From Rubrivivax sp. (GTDB lineage: Bacteria; Pseudomonadota; Gammaproteobacteria; Burkholderiales; Burkholderiaceae): a stretch of DNA of 64,000 nucleotides. Each line of letters opens with the position of its first letter. The stretch's first letter is position 1. Where the stretch lies: contig JAEUOZ010000074.1 in the NCBI GenBank assembly GCA_016790225.1, positions 62,001-126,000 on the forward strand, given 5' to 3'. The position numbers and the translations under genes were made by a program. This document shows positions 39,602-46,995 of this stretch, in pieces. The notes below the pieces were generated by a model, which saw nothing but the letters and a program-made list of their open reading frames with translations, had not been told where the DNA came from and searched no databases.

Positions 39602-40716
39602 CAGGCGCTGCCGATCTGCGGGACAAAGCCGGCGCGCGGCTGCGCGATGCTCTGCGGGTTGGCCTTGACGAAGTCAAGCATGCGCTCGATGCAGCCCAGC
39701 GCCTGGCTGCGCACCGGCTCGGGCACGAGGATCTCGCCGCTGCCGGTCTCCAGGCAGTTCACCACGCCCTGCAGCGCGTTCATCGCCATCCAGGGGCAGT
39801 GTGCGCAGCTCTTGCAGGTGGCACTGTTGCCGGCAGTCGGCGCCTCGAGCAGGGTCTTGCCCGGCGCCAGCTGGCGCATGCGGTGCAGGATGCCGTTGTC
39901 GGTGGCCACGATGTAGGTCTGCGCCGTGCCGTCCACCACGGCCTTGAGCAGTTGCGAGGTAGAGCCCACGACATGCGCCTGGCTCACCACGCTCTGCGGC
40001 GACTCGGGGTGCACCAGCACCAGGGCATCGGGGTGCTCCTTGCGCAGCAGTTCCAGCTCGATGCCCTTGAACTCGTCGTGCACGATGCACTCGCCCTGCC
40101 ACATCAGCATGTCGGCGCCGGTCTGTTCCTGGATGTAGCGGCCCAGATGCCGATCCGGCGCCCACAGGATCTTCTGGCCGCGCGCCTTCAGGTGCTCCAC
40201 GATCGCCAGCGCGCAGGAGCTGGTGACCATCCAGTCGGCGCGCGCCTTCACGGCGGCGCTGGTGTTGGCATAGACCACCACCTGGCGATCGGGGTGCGCA
40301 TCACAGAAGGCCGCAAACTGGTCCGGCGGGCAGCCCAGGTCCAGCGAGCAGGTGGCCTCCAGATCCGGCATCAGCACGCGCTTGTCGGGGCTCAGGATCT
40401 TGGCGCTCTCGCCCATGAAGCGCACGCCCGCCACCACCAGCGTGCGCGCCGGATGCTCGCGCCCGAAACGCGCCATCTCCAGCGAATCCGCCACGCAGCC
40501 GCCCGTGGCCAGCGCAAGATCCTGCAGATCGCCGTCGACGTAGTAGTGCGCCACCAGCACGGCGTCCTGCGCCTTCAGCAGCTCGTGTGCCCGGTCCAGC
40601 GCGCTCTGGCGTTGCGGCGGCGAAAGCCGCTCGGGCACCTTGGCCCAGGCGCGCGTGGTGCAGGTGGCGCCGCTGGCGTCCTGGCGCGTGTAATCGAAGA
40701 GAACCGAGGTCGTCAT
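39601..40716 (-). CDS. nadA: Quinolinate synthase NadA
   Basis: A 4Fe-4S enzyme that condenses iminoaspartate (from NadB) with dihydroxyacetone phosphate to give quinolinate. The 371-residue product has [31 protein letters not shown], the Cys-containing [43 protein letters not shown] and the C-terminal [14 protein letters not shown] that supplies a cluster ligand. The frame runs 23 codons further upstream, but this Met ([13 protein letters not shown]) is the better start. It is followed directly by nadC. The 159 bases to the divergent MFS gene must hold both promoters; I see no clear consensus there. Confidence 0.97.
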   Translation of the reverse strand: MTTSVLFDYTRQDASGATCTTRAWAKVPERLSPPQRQSALDRAHELLKAQDAVLVAHYYVDGDLQDLALATGGCVADSLEMARFGREHPARTLVVAGVRFMGESAKILSPDKRVLMPDLEATCSLDLGCPPDQFAAFCDAHPDRQVVVYANTSAAVKARADWMVTSSCALAIVEHLKARGQKILWAPDRHLGRYIQEQTGADMLMWQGECIVHDEFKGIELELLRKEHPDALVLVHPESPQSVVSQAHVVGSTSQLLKAVVDGTAQTYIVATDNGILHRMRQLAPGKTLLEAPTAGNSATCKSCAHCPWMAMNALQGVVNCLETGSGEILVPEPVRSQALGCIERMLDFVKANPQSIAQPRAGFVPQIGSA

Positions 40717-40875
40717 GGCGATGGATTCCGTGGTGATCGGGCGCAGGCCTGCGCAGGCAGGCCGTCCCGCAGAACGGGCAAGCATGGTACTGGGTGCACA
40801 GGCGCACCGCGGTCACAGGCCGATTGCCCTCCTCGCACGGCAGAGCAGCACCCGGCACGGGCGTAGCATCGCGCC

Positions 40876-42117
40876 ATGAGCGCCACCCCTGCACCCGCGG
40901 CTTCCCTGGCCCAGGACGCCCGCACGATCAGCCTGATCGGCGTGGCGCACGGCACCTCGCACTTCTTTCACATGCTGCTGCCGCCGCTGTTTCCGGCCTT
41001 CATCCGGGACTTTGGCCTGAGCTATTCCGAACTGGGCCTGCTGGTCACGGTGTTCTTCGTCATCTCGGGCATCGGCCAGGCCAGCGCGGGCTTTCTGGTC
41101 GATCGTGTGGGCGCGCGGCCGGTGCTCTTCGGCGCCTTGTCCTGCTTCTTCCTGGCTTCCATCGCCGCCGCCACGGCCACCGGCTATGGCGAGCTGATGC
41201 TGGCGGCTGCGCTGGCTGGATTCGGCAACTCGCCGTTCCACCCAGTGGACTTCACCATCCTCAACAAGCGCGTGTCGTCCCAGCGCCTCGGCCATGCCTT
41301 CTCGGTGCATGGCATCAGCGGCAATCTGGGCTGGGCCGCCGCGCCGGTGTTCCTGATCGGCCTGTCGACGCTGGGCGGCCACTGGCGCTGGGCCTATGTC
41401 GGGACCGCCGCGGTCGTCGCCGTCGTGATCCTGCTGCTGTGGCTGAACCGGGCCTCCATCGATGACCGCGCCGGCAGCTGGGCGCACGAGAAGCCGGGCG
41501 CAGCCGCCTTGTCGTCAGAACACCCGATGGCCTTCCTGAAGCTGCCTTCGGTCTGGCTGTGCTTCTCGTTCTTCTTCTGGAGCACCGCGGCGCTGGCCGC
41601 GATCCAGAGCTTCGCCAGCCCGGCGCTGGGCAAGATGTACGGCCTGCCGCTCTCAGGCACGGCCTTCGTGGTGACGGCCTTCATGCTCTGCGGTGCCGTC
41701 GGCATGGTCCTGGGCGGCTTTCTGGTCAGCCGCGTGCCCCGCCTGGAGGCGGTGATCGCCGGTGCGCTGACGCTGGGCGCCGGCCTGCTGCTGCTGACCG
41801 CCAGCGGCTGGCTGCCCCCCTGGCTGGCCGCAGCCTCGGCCGCGGCTGCCGGCTTTGGCACCGGCCTGGCCGGCCCCTCGCGGGACATGCTCATCAAGCG
41901 CGCTTCGCCGCCCGGCGCGACGGGCCGCGTCTATGGCACGGTGTACTCCGGGCTGGATGTGGGCTTTGCGATGGCCGCCCCGGTCTTCGGTGCGCTGCTG
42001 GACAGCGGGCGGCCGGCGGCCGTCTTCGGCGGCGCAGCGGCCGCGCTGATGTGCGGTGTGGCCTCGGCCGCCCTGGTCGGCATCGCCGTGCGGGCGCGAC
42101 GCGCCGTGCCGGCGTGA
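40876..42117 (+). CDS. Major facilitator superfamily transporter (fosmidomycin-resistance-like)
   Basis: A 413-residue protein with 12 predicted membrane helices in two halves. The first helix region LIGVAHGTSHFFHMLLPPLFPAFI, loop 2-3 GFLVDRVGARPVLF, and HGISGNLGWAAAPVFLIGL resemble the Fsr-type branch of MFS exporters. The substrate is unknown. It is divergent from nadA and 66 bases ahead of a ThDP-dependent enzyme gene; it may move a substrate or product of the enzymes downstream. Nothing is truncated. Confidence 0.87.
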   Translation: MSATPAPAASLAQDARTISLIGVAHGTSHFFHMLLPPLFPAFIRDFGLSYSELGLLVTVFFVISGIGQASAGFLVDRVGARPVLFGALSCFFLASIAAATATGYGELMLAAALAGFGNSPFHPVDFTILNKRVSSQRLGHAFSVHGISGNLGWAAAPVFLIGLSTLGGHWRWAYVGTAAVVAVVILLLWLNRASIDDRAGSWAHEKPGAAALSSEHPMAFLKLPSVWLCFSFFFWSTAALAAIQSFASPALGKMYGLPLSGTAFVVTAFMLCGAVGMVLGGFLVSRVPRLEAVIAGALTLGAGLLLLTASGWLPPWLAAASAAAAGFGTGLAGPSRDMLIKRASPPGATGRVYGTVYSGLDVGFAMAAPVFGALLDSGRPAAVFGGAAAALMCGVASAALVGIAVRARRAVPA

Positions 42118-42145
42118 CATGCGGCACCGCGTTGGCGCGGGCTTG

Positions 42146-42158
42146 GGGGCTCAGCCCC
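42146..42158 (+). terminator. Short hairpin after the MFS gene
   Basis: GGGGC-TCA-GCCCC gives a 5-bp GC stem with a 3-base loop, 28 bases after the MFS stop and 25 bases before the next start. There is no U-run. Weak evidence that the ThDP enzyme gene may be transcribed separately. Confidence 0.3.
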
Positions 42159-42183
42159 TATCGTCATACATGAGGAGCCTGTC

Positions 42184-43899
42184 TTGAGCGAAAGCACTCC
42201 CGGCCCGCGTCTGGCCGGCCACGCGCTGGTCGAAGCGCTGATCGAGCAGGGCATCCAGACCTGTTTCGGCGTCCCGGGCGAAAGCTATCTGGCCGTTCTG
42301 GACGGCTTGCACGAACACCGGGAGCGCATCCGCTTCATCGCCTGTCGGCAAGAGGGCGGGGCGGCCTTCATGGCAGAAGCACAAGGCAAGCTGAGCGGGC
42401 GCCCGGGCATCTGCTTCGTCACCCGCGGCCCGGGTGCAAGCAACGCGAGCATCGGGCTGCACACGGCCTTCCAGGACTCCACGCCCATGATCCTCTTCGT
42501 TGGCCAGGTGGCCAGCGACCAGCGGGACCGCGAGGCCTTCCAGGAGCTGGACTACCGACAGATGTTCGGTCCCGGCACGCTGGGCATGGCCAAGTGGGTG
42601 GCCGAGGTCGAGAGCGCGGACCGGCTGCCGGAGTACGTCTCCCGCGCCTTTCACACCGCGATGCAGGGCCGGCCGGGCCCGGTGGTGCTCGTGCTGCCCG
42701 AGGACATGCTGACCAAGCCCACCGCCGCACCGGTGCTGCCGTGCGTCGTGCCAGCGCAGGCCTGGCCCGCACCCGGCGCGCTGCGCGACCTGCGCGCGCT
42801 GCTGATGCGGGCACAGAAGCCCTTCGTGATCGTCGGCGGCAGCGGCTGGACAGCGGAGTCGGCCGCCGCGCTGCAGCGCTTTGCCGAAAACTGGCAGTTG
42901 CCGGTCGGCTGCGGTTTCCGCTTCCAGGATAGCTTTGACAACAGGCACCCGCTGTATGCCGGCGATGTCGGGATCGGCATCAACCCGGCGCTGGCCGCCC
43001 GCGTACGAGAGGCCGATCTGGTGCTGGCCATCGGCGTTCGCCTGGGCGAGATGACCACCGGTGGCTATACCCTGCTGCAGGCTCCGAGACCCGCGCAGAC
43101 CCTGGTTCACCTGCATGCCGGCGCCGAGGAACTGGGCCGCGTCTACGCCGCCGATCTGCTGCTGCAGTGCGCCTTGGCCGGCGCCGGCAAGGCGCTGGAA
43201 ACCCTGGCCGCGCCCCCCACTGTGCCCTGGACCGCCTGGACGCAGCAGGCCCAGGCCGACTACCAGGCCAATCAGGCCGCCGCCGCCGTAGAGCCCATGG
43301 ACCTGGCCGTGGTGATGAAGACGCTGCAGCGCCTGGCGCCGGCCGACAGCCTCTACACCAACGGCGCCGGAAACTTCAGCGGCTGGTTGCATCGGTTTGT
43401 CCGTTATGCCGGCCTGCAACACCACGGACGCACGCAGCTGGCCTGCACCTCGGGTGCGATGGGCTATGGCCTGCCGGCCGCCGTGGCGGCCGCCCTGTTG
43501 TACCCGCAGCGCACCGCCATCAACATCAGCGGTGACGGCGACTTTCTGATGAACGGCCAGGAACTGGCCACCGCCACCGGCTACGGCGCCGGACGCCTGA
43601 TCAGCATCGTGGTCGACAACGGCACCTACGGCACCATCCGCATGCACCAGGAACGCGAATACCCCGGTCGCGTGAGCGGCAGCGATCTCTTCAACCCGGA
43701 CTTTGCGGCGCTGGCCCGCGCCTATGGCTGGAATGCCTGGCGGATCGATCGCACGGAACAATTCGAGCCGGCGTTGACCGAAGCCTTGTCGGCGGCCCGG
43801 CCGGGCCTCATCCACCTGAAGCTCGATCCTGACGTGATCACCTCGCGCACCCGCCTGTCGGCAATCCGCGAGGCTGCACAACGCCGTCACGCGCCCTGA
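42184..43899 (+). CDS. Thiamine-diphosphate-dependent enzyme, acetolactate-synthase-like
   Basis: A 571-residue three-domain ThDP enzyme: N-terminal Pyr domain with GHALVEALIEQGIQTCFGVPGE (catalytic Glu region near residue 35 and 50s, FIACRQEGGAAFMAEA), the middle domain, and a C-terminal PP domain with the cofactor motif GDGDFLMNGQELATATGYG and N-x-x-Y-G-T. Members include acetolactate synthase, benzoylformate decarboxylase and related decarboxylases or ligases. No small regulatory subunit gene follows, so it is probably a catabolic enzyme and not the biosynthetic IlvB. The start is a TTG preceded by GAGGAG at a good distance; the nearby ATG at 42170 is out of frame. Confidence 0.88.
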   Translation: MSESTPGPRLAGHALVEALIEQGIQTCFGVPGESYLAVLDGLHEHRERIRFIACRQEGGAAFMAEAQGKLSGRPGICFVTRGPGASNASIGLHTAFQDSTPMILFVGQVASDQRDREAFQELDYRQMFGPGTLGMAKWVAEVESADRLPEYVSRAFHTAMQGRPGPVVLVLPEDMLTKPTAAPVLPCVVPAQAWPAPGALRDLRALLMRAQKPFVIVGGSGWTAESAAALQRFAENWQLPVGCGFRFQDSFDNRHPLYAGDVGIGINPALAARVREADLVLAIGVRLGEMTTGGYTLLQAPRPAQTLVHLHAGAEELGRVYAADLLLQCALAGAGKALETLAAPPTVPWTAWTQQAQADYQANQAAAAVEPMDLAVVMKTLQRLAPADSLYTNGAGNFSGWLHRFVRYAGLQHHGRTQLACTSGAMGYGLPAAVAAALLYPQRTAINISGDGDFLMNGQELATATGYGAGRLISIVVDNGTYGTIRMHQEREYPGRVSGSDLFNPDFAALARAYGWNAWRIDRTEQFEPALTEALSAARPGLIHLKLDPDVITSRTRLSAIREAAQRRHAP

Positions 43900-43933
43900 A
43901 CTCGACCCCCATCGCCTTGCGCATCTCCACGCC

Positions 43934-44440
43934 ATGAGCCCATCCGTCAGCCTGCCCCCCACCTGTGACCTCGGCGACCGCTTGAAGAGCGATCGCTCCG
44001 GGCAGTTCCGTGTGCTGCCGCCGGTCTTTCGGCACTTCGGCCAGCGCACGGCGTTCGGAGGGCCTGTGGTGACCGTCCAGTGCCATGAAGACAACTCGCT
44101 GGTCAAGGCAGCTGTCGAATCCGCCGGAGATGGCCGGGTCCTGGTGGTGGATGGCGGCGGCTCGCTGCGGCGCGCGCTGCTGGGCGGCAACCTCGCTGCG
44201 GCCGCCGCCCGCAACGGCTGGGCCGGCGTGGTGATCGACGGCTGCGTGCGCGACGTGGCCGAGCTGAATGCCTGCGACATCGGCATCCGTGCCCTGGCCC
44301 TGATCCCCCTGCCCACGGAGCGCCGCGGGGAAGGGCAGAAGGACCTGCCGGTGCAGATCCAGGGCGTGACGGTCAAGCCTGGCGACTGGCTCTATGCGGA
44401 CGCCGACGGGATCGTCGTGCTGCCGGAACGCGCGCACTGA
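43934..44440 (+). CDS. RraA-like protein / HMG-CHA aldolase family
   Basis: A 168-residue protein of the RraA fold: TCDLGDRLKSDRSGQFRVLPP, GGPVVTVQCHEDNSLVKAAVE, VLVVDGGGSLRRALLGGNLA and GVVIDGCVRDVAEL, ending in GDWLYADADGIVVLP. The R-D in CVRDV and the G-G-N-x-A loop are the substrate and metal-binding residues of the class II aldolases (4-hydroxy-4-methyl-2-oxoglutarate aldolase; oxaloacetate decarboxylase activity), which share the fold with the RNase E inhibitor RraA. Its position 34 bases after a ThDP decarboxylase-like gene favours a metabolic role. RNase E regulation cannot be excluded from sequence. Confidence 0.9.
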   Translation: MSPSVSLPPTCDLGDRLKSDRSGQFRVLPPVFRHFGQRTAFGGPVVTVQCHEDNSLVKAAVESAGDGRVLVVDGGGSLRRALLGGNLAAAAARNGWAGVVIDGCVRDVAELNACDIGIRALALIPLPTERRGEGQKDLPVQIQGVTVKPGDWLYADADGIVVLPERAH

Positions 44441-44472
44441 ATCCAGGCGAAACCCGGCGGAGCGACACATCC

Positions 44473-45069
44473 ATGGCATCAGAGCCAGCCCAGGCCAGCG
44501 GCCGACTGCGCGCGCTGACCGCGCCGCTGCGCAGCCGAAAGCCGCAAGCCGAGGTGGCCGAGTGGACCGTGGTGCCGGATCGTGAGCAGGCAGAGGCCAT
44601 CGCGCGGCGCTGCCGCAAGCGCGTGAACCAGAAAGCTCTGCTCGCCGCCGGCGTGGCCATGGTGCCCGTTCCCGGGCTGGACTGGGTCACCGACGTCGGC
44701 GTGCTGGTGCAGCTGCTGCCCGAGATCAACGAAGCCTTCGGCCTGACGCCGCAGCAGGTCGAGCGGCTGGCGCCGGACCGCCGCATCGTCGTCTACAAGG
44801 CCATCAGCACGGGCGGCAGCCTGCTCATCGGCAAGGTGATCACGCGCAACCTCGTGATGACGCTGCTCAAGCTCGTCGGCGTCCGTCTGACGACCCAGCA
44901 GGCCGCCAAATACGTGCCGATCGCCGGCCAGGCCGTCTCCGCCGCGCTGACCTTCTCGGCGCTGAAGTACGTTTGCGAACTGCACATCCAGCAGTGTGTG
45001 GCCATCTGCGCGCAACTTGATCTGCCGGATCCCGTGCCGGCGCCGGCGGCGCCAACCCGGCGCGCCTGA
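44473..45069 (+). CDS. Membrane-associated hypothetical protein (DUF697-like)
   Basis: A 198-residue protein with a basic N-terminal part and a hydrophobic central region. RCRKRVNQKALLAAGVAMVPVPGLDWVTDVGVLVQLLPEINEAFGL looks like the small-residue-rich P-x-P-G-x-D pattern of DUF697/YcjF-type membrane domains, followed by two further hydrophobic stretches (GGSLLIGKVITRNLVMTLL; YVPIAGQAVSAALTFSALKYV). There is no GTPase domain, which DUF697 proteins often have. The role is unknown. It ends 59 bases before the tRNA-Pro gene. Confidence 0.65.
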   Translation: MASEPAQASGRLRALTAPLRSRKPQAEVAEWTVVPDREQAEAIARRCRKRVNQKALLAAGVAMVPVPGLDWVTDVGVLVQLLPEINEAFGLTPQQVERLAPDRRIVVYKAISTGGSLLIGKVITRNLVMTLLKLVGVRLTTQQAAKYVPIAGQAVSAALTFSALKYVCELHIQQCVAICAQLDLPDPVPAPAAPTRRA

Positions 45070-45128
45070 GGGCCGGCACGCCGCCCTGCGTCGGCCGCCC
45101 CATGCCGGCTAGAATCCCGCCTTCTTGT

Positions 45129-45205
45129 CGGGGTGTAGCGCAGCCTGGTAGCGCAACTGCTTTGGGAGCAGTGGGTCGGATGTTCGAATCATCTCACCCC
45201 GACCA
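45129..45205 (+). tRNA. tRNA-Pro (anticodon UGG)
   Basis: A 77-base cloverleaf. The acceptor arms are CGGGGTG (45129-45135) and CACCCCG (45195-45201), perfectly paired, then discriminator A and an encoded CCA. The anticodon loop TTTGGGA gives TGG. The D-arm region GCGCAGCCTGGTAGCGC and the T-arm with TTCGAATC are present. Downstream, 30 bases later, lies tRNA-Arg, so the two may be co-transcribed. Confidence 0.97.
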
Positions 45206-45235
45206 TCCTCGCCCCGCCGCGCCTTCGGCACCGCA

Positions 45236-45312
45236 CTGCCCGTAGCTCAACTGGATAGAGCAGCTGCCTTCTAAGCAGCAGGTCGGGGGTTCGAGTCCCT
45301 CCGGGCAGGCCA
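45236..45312 (+). tRNA. tRNA-Arg (anticodon UCU)
   Basis: A 77-base cloverleaf. Acceptor arms CTGCCCG (45236-45242) and CGGGCAG (45302-45308) pair perfectly, followed by discriminator G and encoded CCA. The anticodon stem GCTGC/GCAGC encloses CTTCTAA with anticodon TCT. The T-loop is TTCGAGTC. This is the rare-codon (AGA) arginine tRNA in a GC-rich genome. The thioredoxin-fold gene begins 15 bases after it. No duplicated 3' end was noticed nearby. Confidence 0.97.
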
Positions 45313-45327
45313 ATCGTGGAGACAGCG

Positions 45328-45822
45328 ATGCGCCCAAGGCCAGCTTTTCCCGTTCGGCAACTCGCCGCGTCGATGCTTCTTGCATCCTGCTGCACGGGCG
45401 CCTTCGCGCTGGATCTCGAGCAGACCTTCCGCAGCTTTCTGGATGGCTTGAAGGCCCGCGGCCAGAGTGCCGTTGCGGCGGCCGTGGGCGCCAACGAAGT
45501 CCGGGTCGCAAGCCTTGCCGATCGCGTCGATTCGCTGCCGCTCGGCAAGGGCCAGGCCGTGGTCTTTGTCGCCGATGGCTGCGGCAGTTGCCCGGAAGTG
45601 ACCCGTCAGCTGACCCGATTGATGGGCTCGGTGACGGTGATGAACCTGAGCACCAGTGCCACCGCGCGCGAGGCCTTTGCACTGACCGGCGCCAAAGGCG
45701 TGCCGGCCACGGTCTTTGGCCGGCGGCTGCTGACGGGCTATGACACCCAGCTCGTGCAGCGCATGATCGTTGACGAGATGCAGGACAAGGGCACCGAGGC
45801 CGCGCGTGAGGGTGGGGCTTGA
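45328..45822 (+). CDS. Exported thioredoxin-fold protein with CxxC
   Basis: A 164-residue protein with an N-terminal signal (QLAASMLLASCCTGAFA), which could be cleaved after AFA by signal peptidase I or, given LAS-C, be a lipoprotein signal. The mature part has a thioredoxin/glutaredoxin-like core: AVVFVADGCGSCPEVTRQL, with Cys-Gly-Ser-Cys, and the cis-Pro loop KGVPATVFGRRLL. This suggests a periplasmic thiol-disulphide protein. The ATG at 45328 has GGAGA 5 bases upstream; a GTG four codons earlier is the alternative. It is the first gene after tRNA-Arg and may use read-through transcription. The specific family is not recognised. Confidence 0.75.
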   Translation: MRPRPAFPVRQLAASMLLASCCTGAFALDLEQTFRSFLDGLKARGQSAVAAAVGANEVRVASLADRVDSLPLGKGQAVVFVADGCGSCPEVTRQLTRLMGSVTVMNLSTSATAREAFALTGAKGVPATVFGRRLLTGYDTQLVQRMIVDEMQDKGTEAAREGGA

Positions 45823-45829
45823 GGCAGGA

Positions 45830-45894
45830 GCGTGAGGCCGCTGCGTGAGGTCGCTGCGTGAGGCGGCTACATGAGGCCGCTACATGAGGCCGCA
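45830..45894 (+). repeat. Five tandem copies of a 13-bp unit
   Basis: Units start at 45830, 45843, 45856, 45869 and 45882. Copy 1 is GCGTGAGGCCGCT; copies differ at one to three positions (copies 4 and 5 begin ACATGAGG). The array lies eight bases after the thioredoxin-fold gene stop. It has no open frame of note. This may be a slippage-generated array or a set of protein-binding sites; no function is evident. Confidence 0.9.
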
Positions 45895-46130
45895 CCGAGC
45901 CTTCCATCTCGCTATGAGTTCACATAATATACATTGTAGACAAACGACAGGAACGCTCATCTAGACGTGCGTCAGCGCTGAACGGCGCGTATGGGCGGCG
46001 CCGCTCCACCGCGCCGGATCCTGTGCCGCTGTGCGAACGGCGGCCGCGAGCGCGGCCGTTGGAGGATCAGACGGTGATCACACCGCGCGGCGCCCCGAAC
46101 TCGGAGCAAGCGTCGCGGCACAGTGCCGCC
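45895..46130. other. Non-coding stretch between the two tandem arrays
   Basis: About 236 bases without a gene. It starts with an AT-rich patch (about 45913-45962, ATAATATACATTGTAGACAA), unusual in this GC-rich window, which could be a promoter or a foreign remnant. The small inverted repeat TTGT-AG-ACAA is inside it. The rest is GC-rich with no recognisable signal. Together with the flanking arrays, the gene-free interval from the thioredoxin-fold stop to the stop of the next gene is 411 bases. Confidence 0.6.
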
Positions 46131-46228
46131 GGTGACGTGGCACCGGTGAAGTGGCACCGGTGAAGTGACACCGGTGAAGTGACACCGGTGAAGTGACACC
46201 GGTGAAGTGACGCTGGTGACGTGACTCT
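46131..46228 (+). repeat. Seven tandem copies of a 14-bp unit with a CACCGGTG palindrome at each junction
   Basis: Units of 14 bases start at 46131, 46145, 46159, 46173, 46187, 46201 and 46215. The core copies (3-5) are identical, GGTGAAGTGACACC; the outer copies differ by one to four bases. Each junction makes the perfect 8-base palindrome CACCGGTG, and within a unit GGTG/CACC can form a 4-bp hairpin. The array ends five bases before the stop codon of the 70-residue gene on the minus strand, so it is transcribed in that gene's 3' region. There are no spacers, so it is not a CRISPR array. Confidence 0.95.
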
Positions 46229-46233
46229 GGCGA

Positions 46234-46446
46234 TCAGAACGCGCGGCGCGCAGACGCACGCTCGATGGCGGCGTCGAATGCGGCCAAGGCGTCGTTCGGC
46301 GCGGTCGGAATCAGCGGACGGTCCAGCGGTCGGCAGACGCGGCTCTGAAGGCGGCCCAGTCGCTCGGACGACTCGACGGCCTTGATCACCGACTCCGGGT
46401 TGATCAGCAGCTCGAAGGGGTTGGGCAGTTCCTGGGTAGCTGTCAT
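46234..46446 (-). CDS. Small conserved-looking protein, 70 residues, unknown function
   Basis: A 70-residue protein starting MTATQELPNPFELLINPE, then SVIKAVESSERLGRLQSRVC and RPLDRPLIPTAPN, and a short Ala-rich helix at the end. I believe similar short proteins with the RVCRPLDRPLIP segment occur in other Burkholderiales, but cannot check. It is soluble, has one Cys and no known motif. The start is the ATG beginning the ELPNPFELL region; the frame is open for 52 codons upstream but without family-like content. No strong Shine-Dalgarno is visible. The 14-bp tandem array lies just past the stop codon. Confidence 0.6.
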   Translation of the reverse strand: MTATQELPNPFELLINPESVIKAVESSERLGRLQSRVCRPLDRPLIPTAPNDALAAFDAAIERASARRAF

Positions 46447-46995
46447 GGTGCGATGGACTCCGATATCGACGGTCTCTGGGCTGAAACCACTGTAGAACCC
46501 GGTTGGGTGGTGCCCTAGTGGATATCGGCCGATTCCGCGTGTCAGCAAATGCCTGACAAGCCTGTCCTCCGCGGGCCGGCGAGCGCCCATGACGTCGTTC
46601 ACGAAGTTTGCAAAGTTCCCGCAGTCTGGCCGGGTTCCGCCCGCTTTTCAGGCGCTGCGGCACTGCGGCGCGCCCTGACCCAAACCGATCGGCGGACGCC
46701 GATGACGAACCTGCCTGACAAGGTGGCGACGATCAGATCGCGCCTGGCAGGTGGCCGATCAACCGTGAAAACTCATTTTCAGACAATGACTTGGAAGACA
46801 ATTTGAAAATCACTTGAAGTACAACTTGAAGTGGACGCTGAAGGCCACATCGCGTTCGCCAGGCTCATGAGATCATCCGCCCACCACACGGATCAGAAAT
46901 CAGTGTAATTACAAGAAGATGAAGCTTCTTCATGAAGTAAATAGTCATCCGACTTGAAGCCACTTGAAGCTGCTTGAAGCCGCTTCAAGCGGCCG
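46447..46995. other. 549-bp intergenic region, AT-richer, with short repeats
   Basis: No convincing gene. The part next to the small gene (46447-46720) contains two GATATCG heptamers (46462, 46521) and the likely promoter of that gene on the minus strand, without a clear consensus. From about 46720 the composition turns AT-rich and carries repeated CTTGAAG elements on both sides of a stretch with ATGAAG-CTT-CTTCAT hairpins. The right end is the 3' flank of tatD. A possible 34-codon frame from 46702 has no supporting features. Confidence 0.7.
46812..46990. repeat. CTTGAAG repeat cluster with terminal palindrome
   Basis: ACTTGAAG occurs at 46812 and 46824 (12-base spacing). A second group has ACTTGAAGC at 46952, ACTTGAAGC at 46962, GCTTGAAGC at 46972 and the inverted copy GCTTCAAGC at 46982, exactly 10 bases apart, one helical turn. 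The last two units form a perfect 9-bp palindrome around one base. The group ends five bases before the tatD stop codon and could act as a 3' hairpin for tatD or as phased protein-binding sites. Confidence 0.8.

Noticed and set aside
45129..45312. tRNA genes as an integration site of a mobile element
   Set aside because: I saw no second copy of either tRNA 3' end in the window and no integrase; the neighbouring genes look chromosomal.
46131..46228. A CRISPR array
   Set aside because: The repeats are only 14 bases and directly abut each other without spacers, and no cas genes are present in the window.
45972..46663. A coding repeat protein on the minus strand made from the 14-bp array (14-residue period)
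   Set aside because: The reading frames exist only because 14-bp units lack stops; they overlap the 70-residue gene in another frame and have no start signal or other domain.
46549..46806. A small plus-strand gene (85 codons, or 34 codons from 46702)
   Set aside because: No ribosome site, no recognisable segment, and its composition follows the surrounding non-coding sequence.
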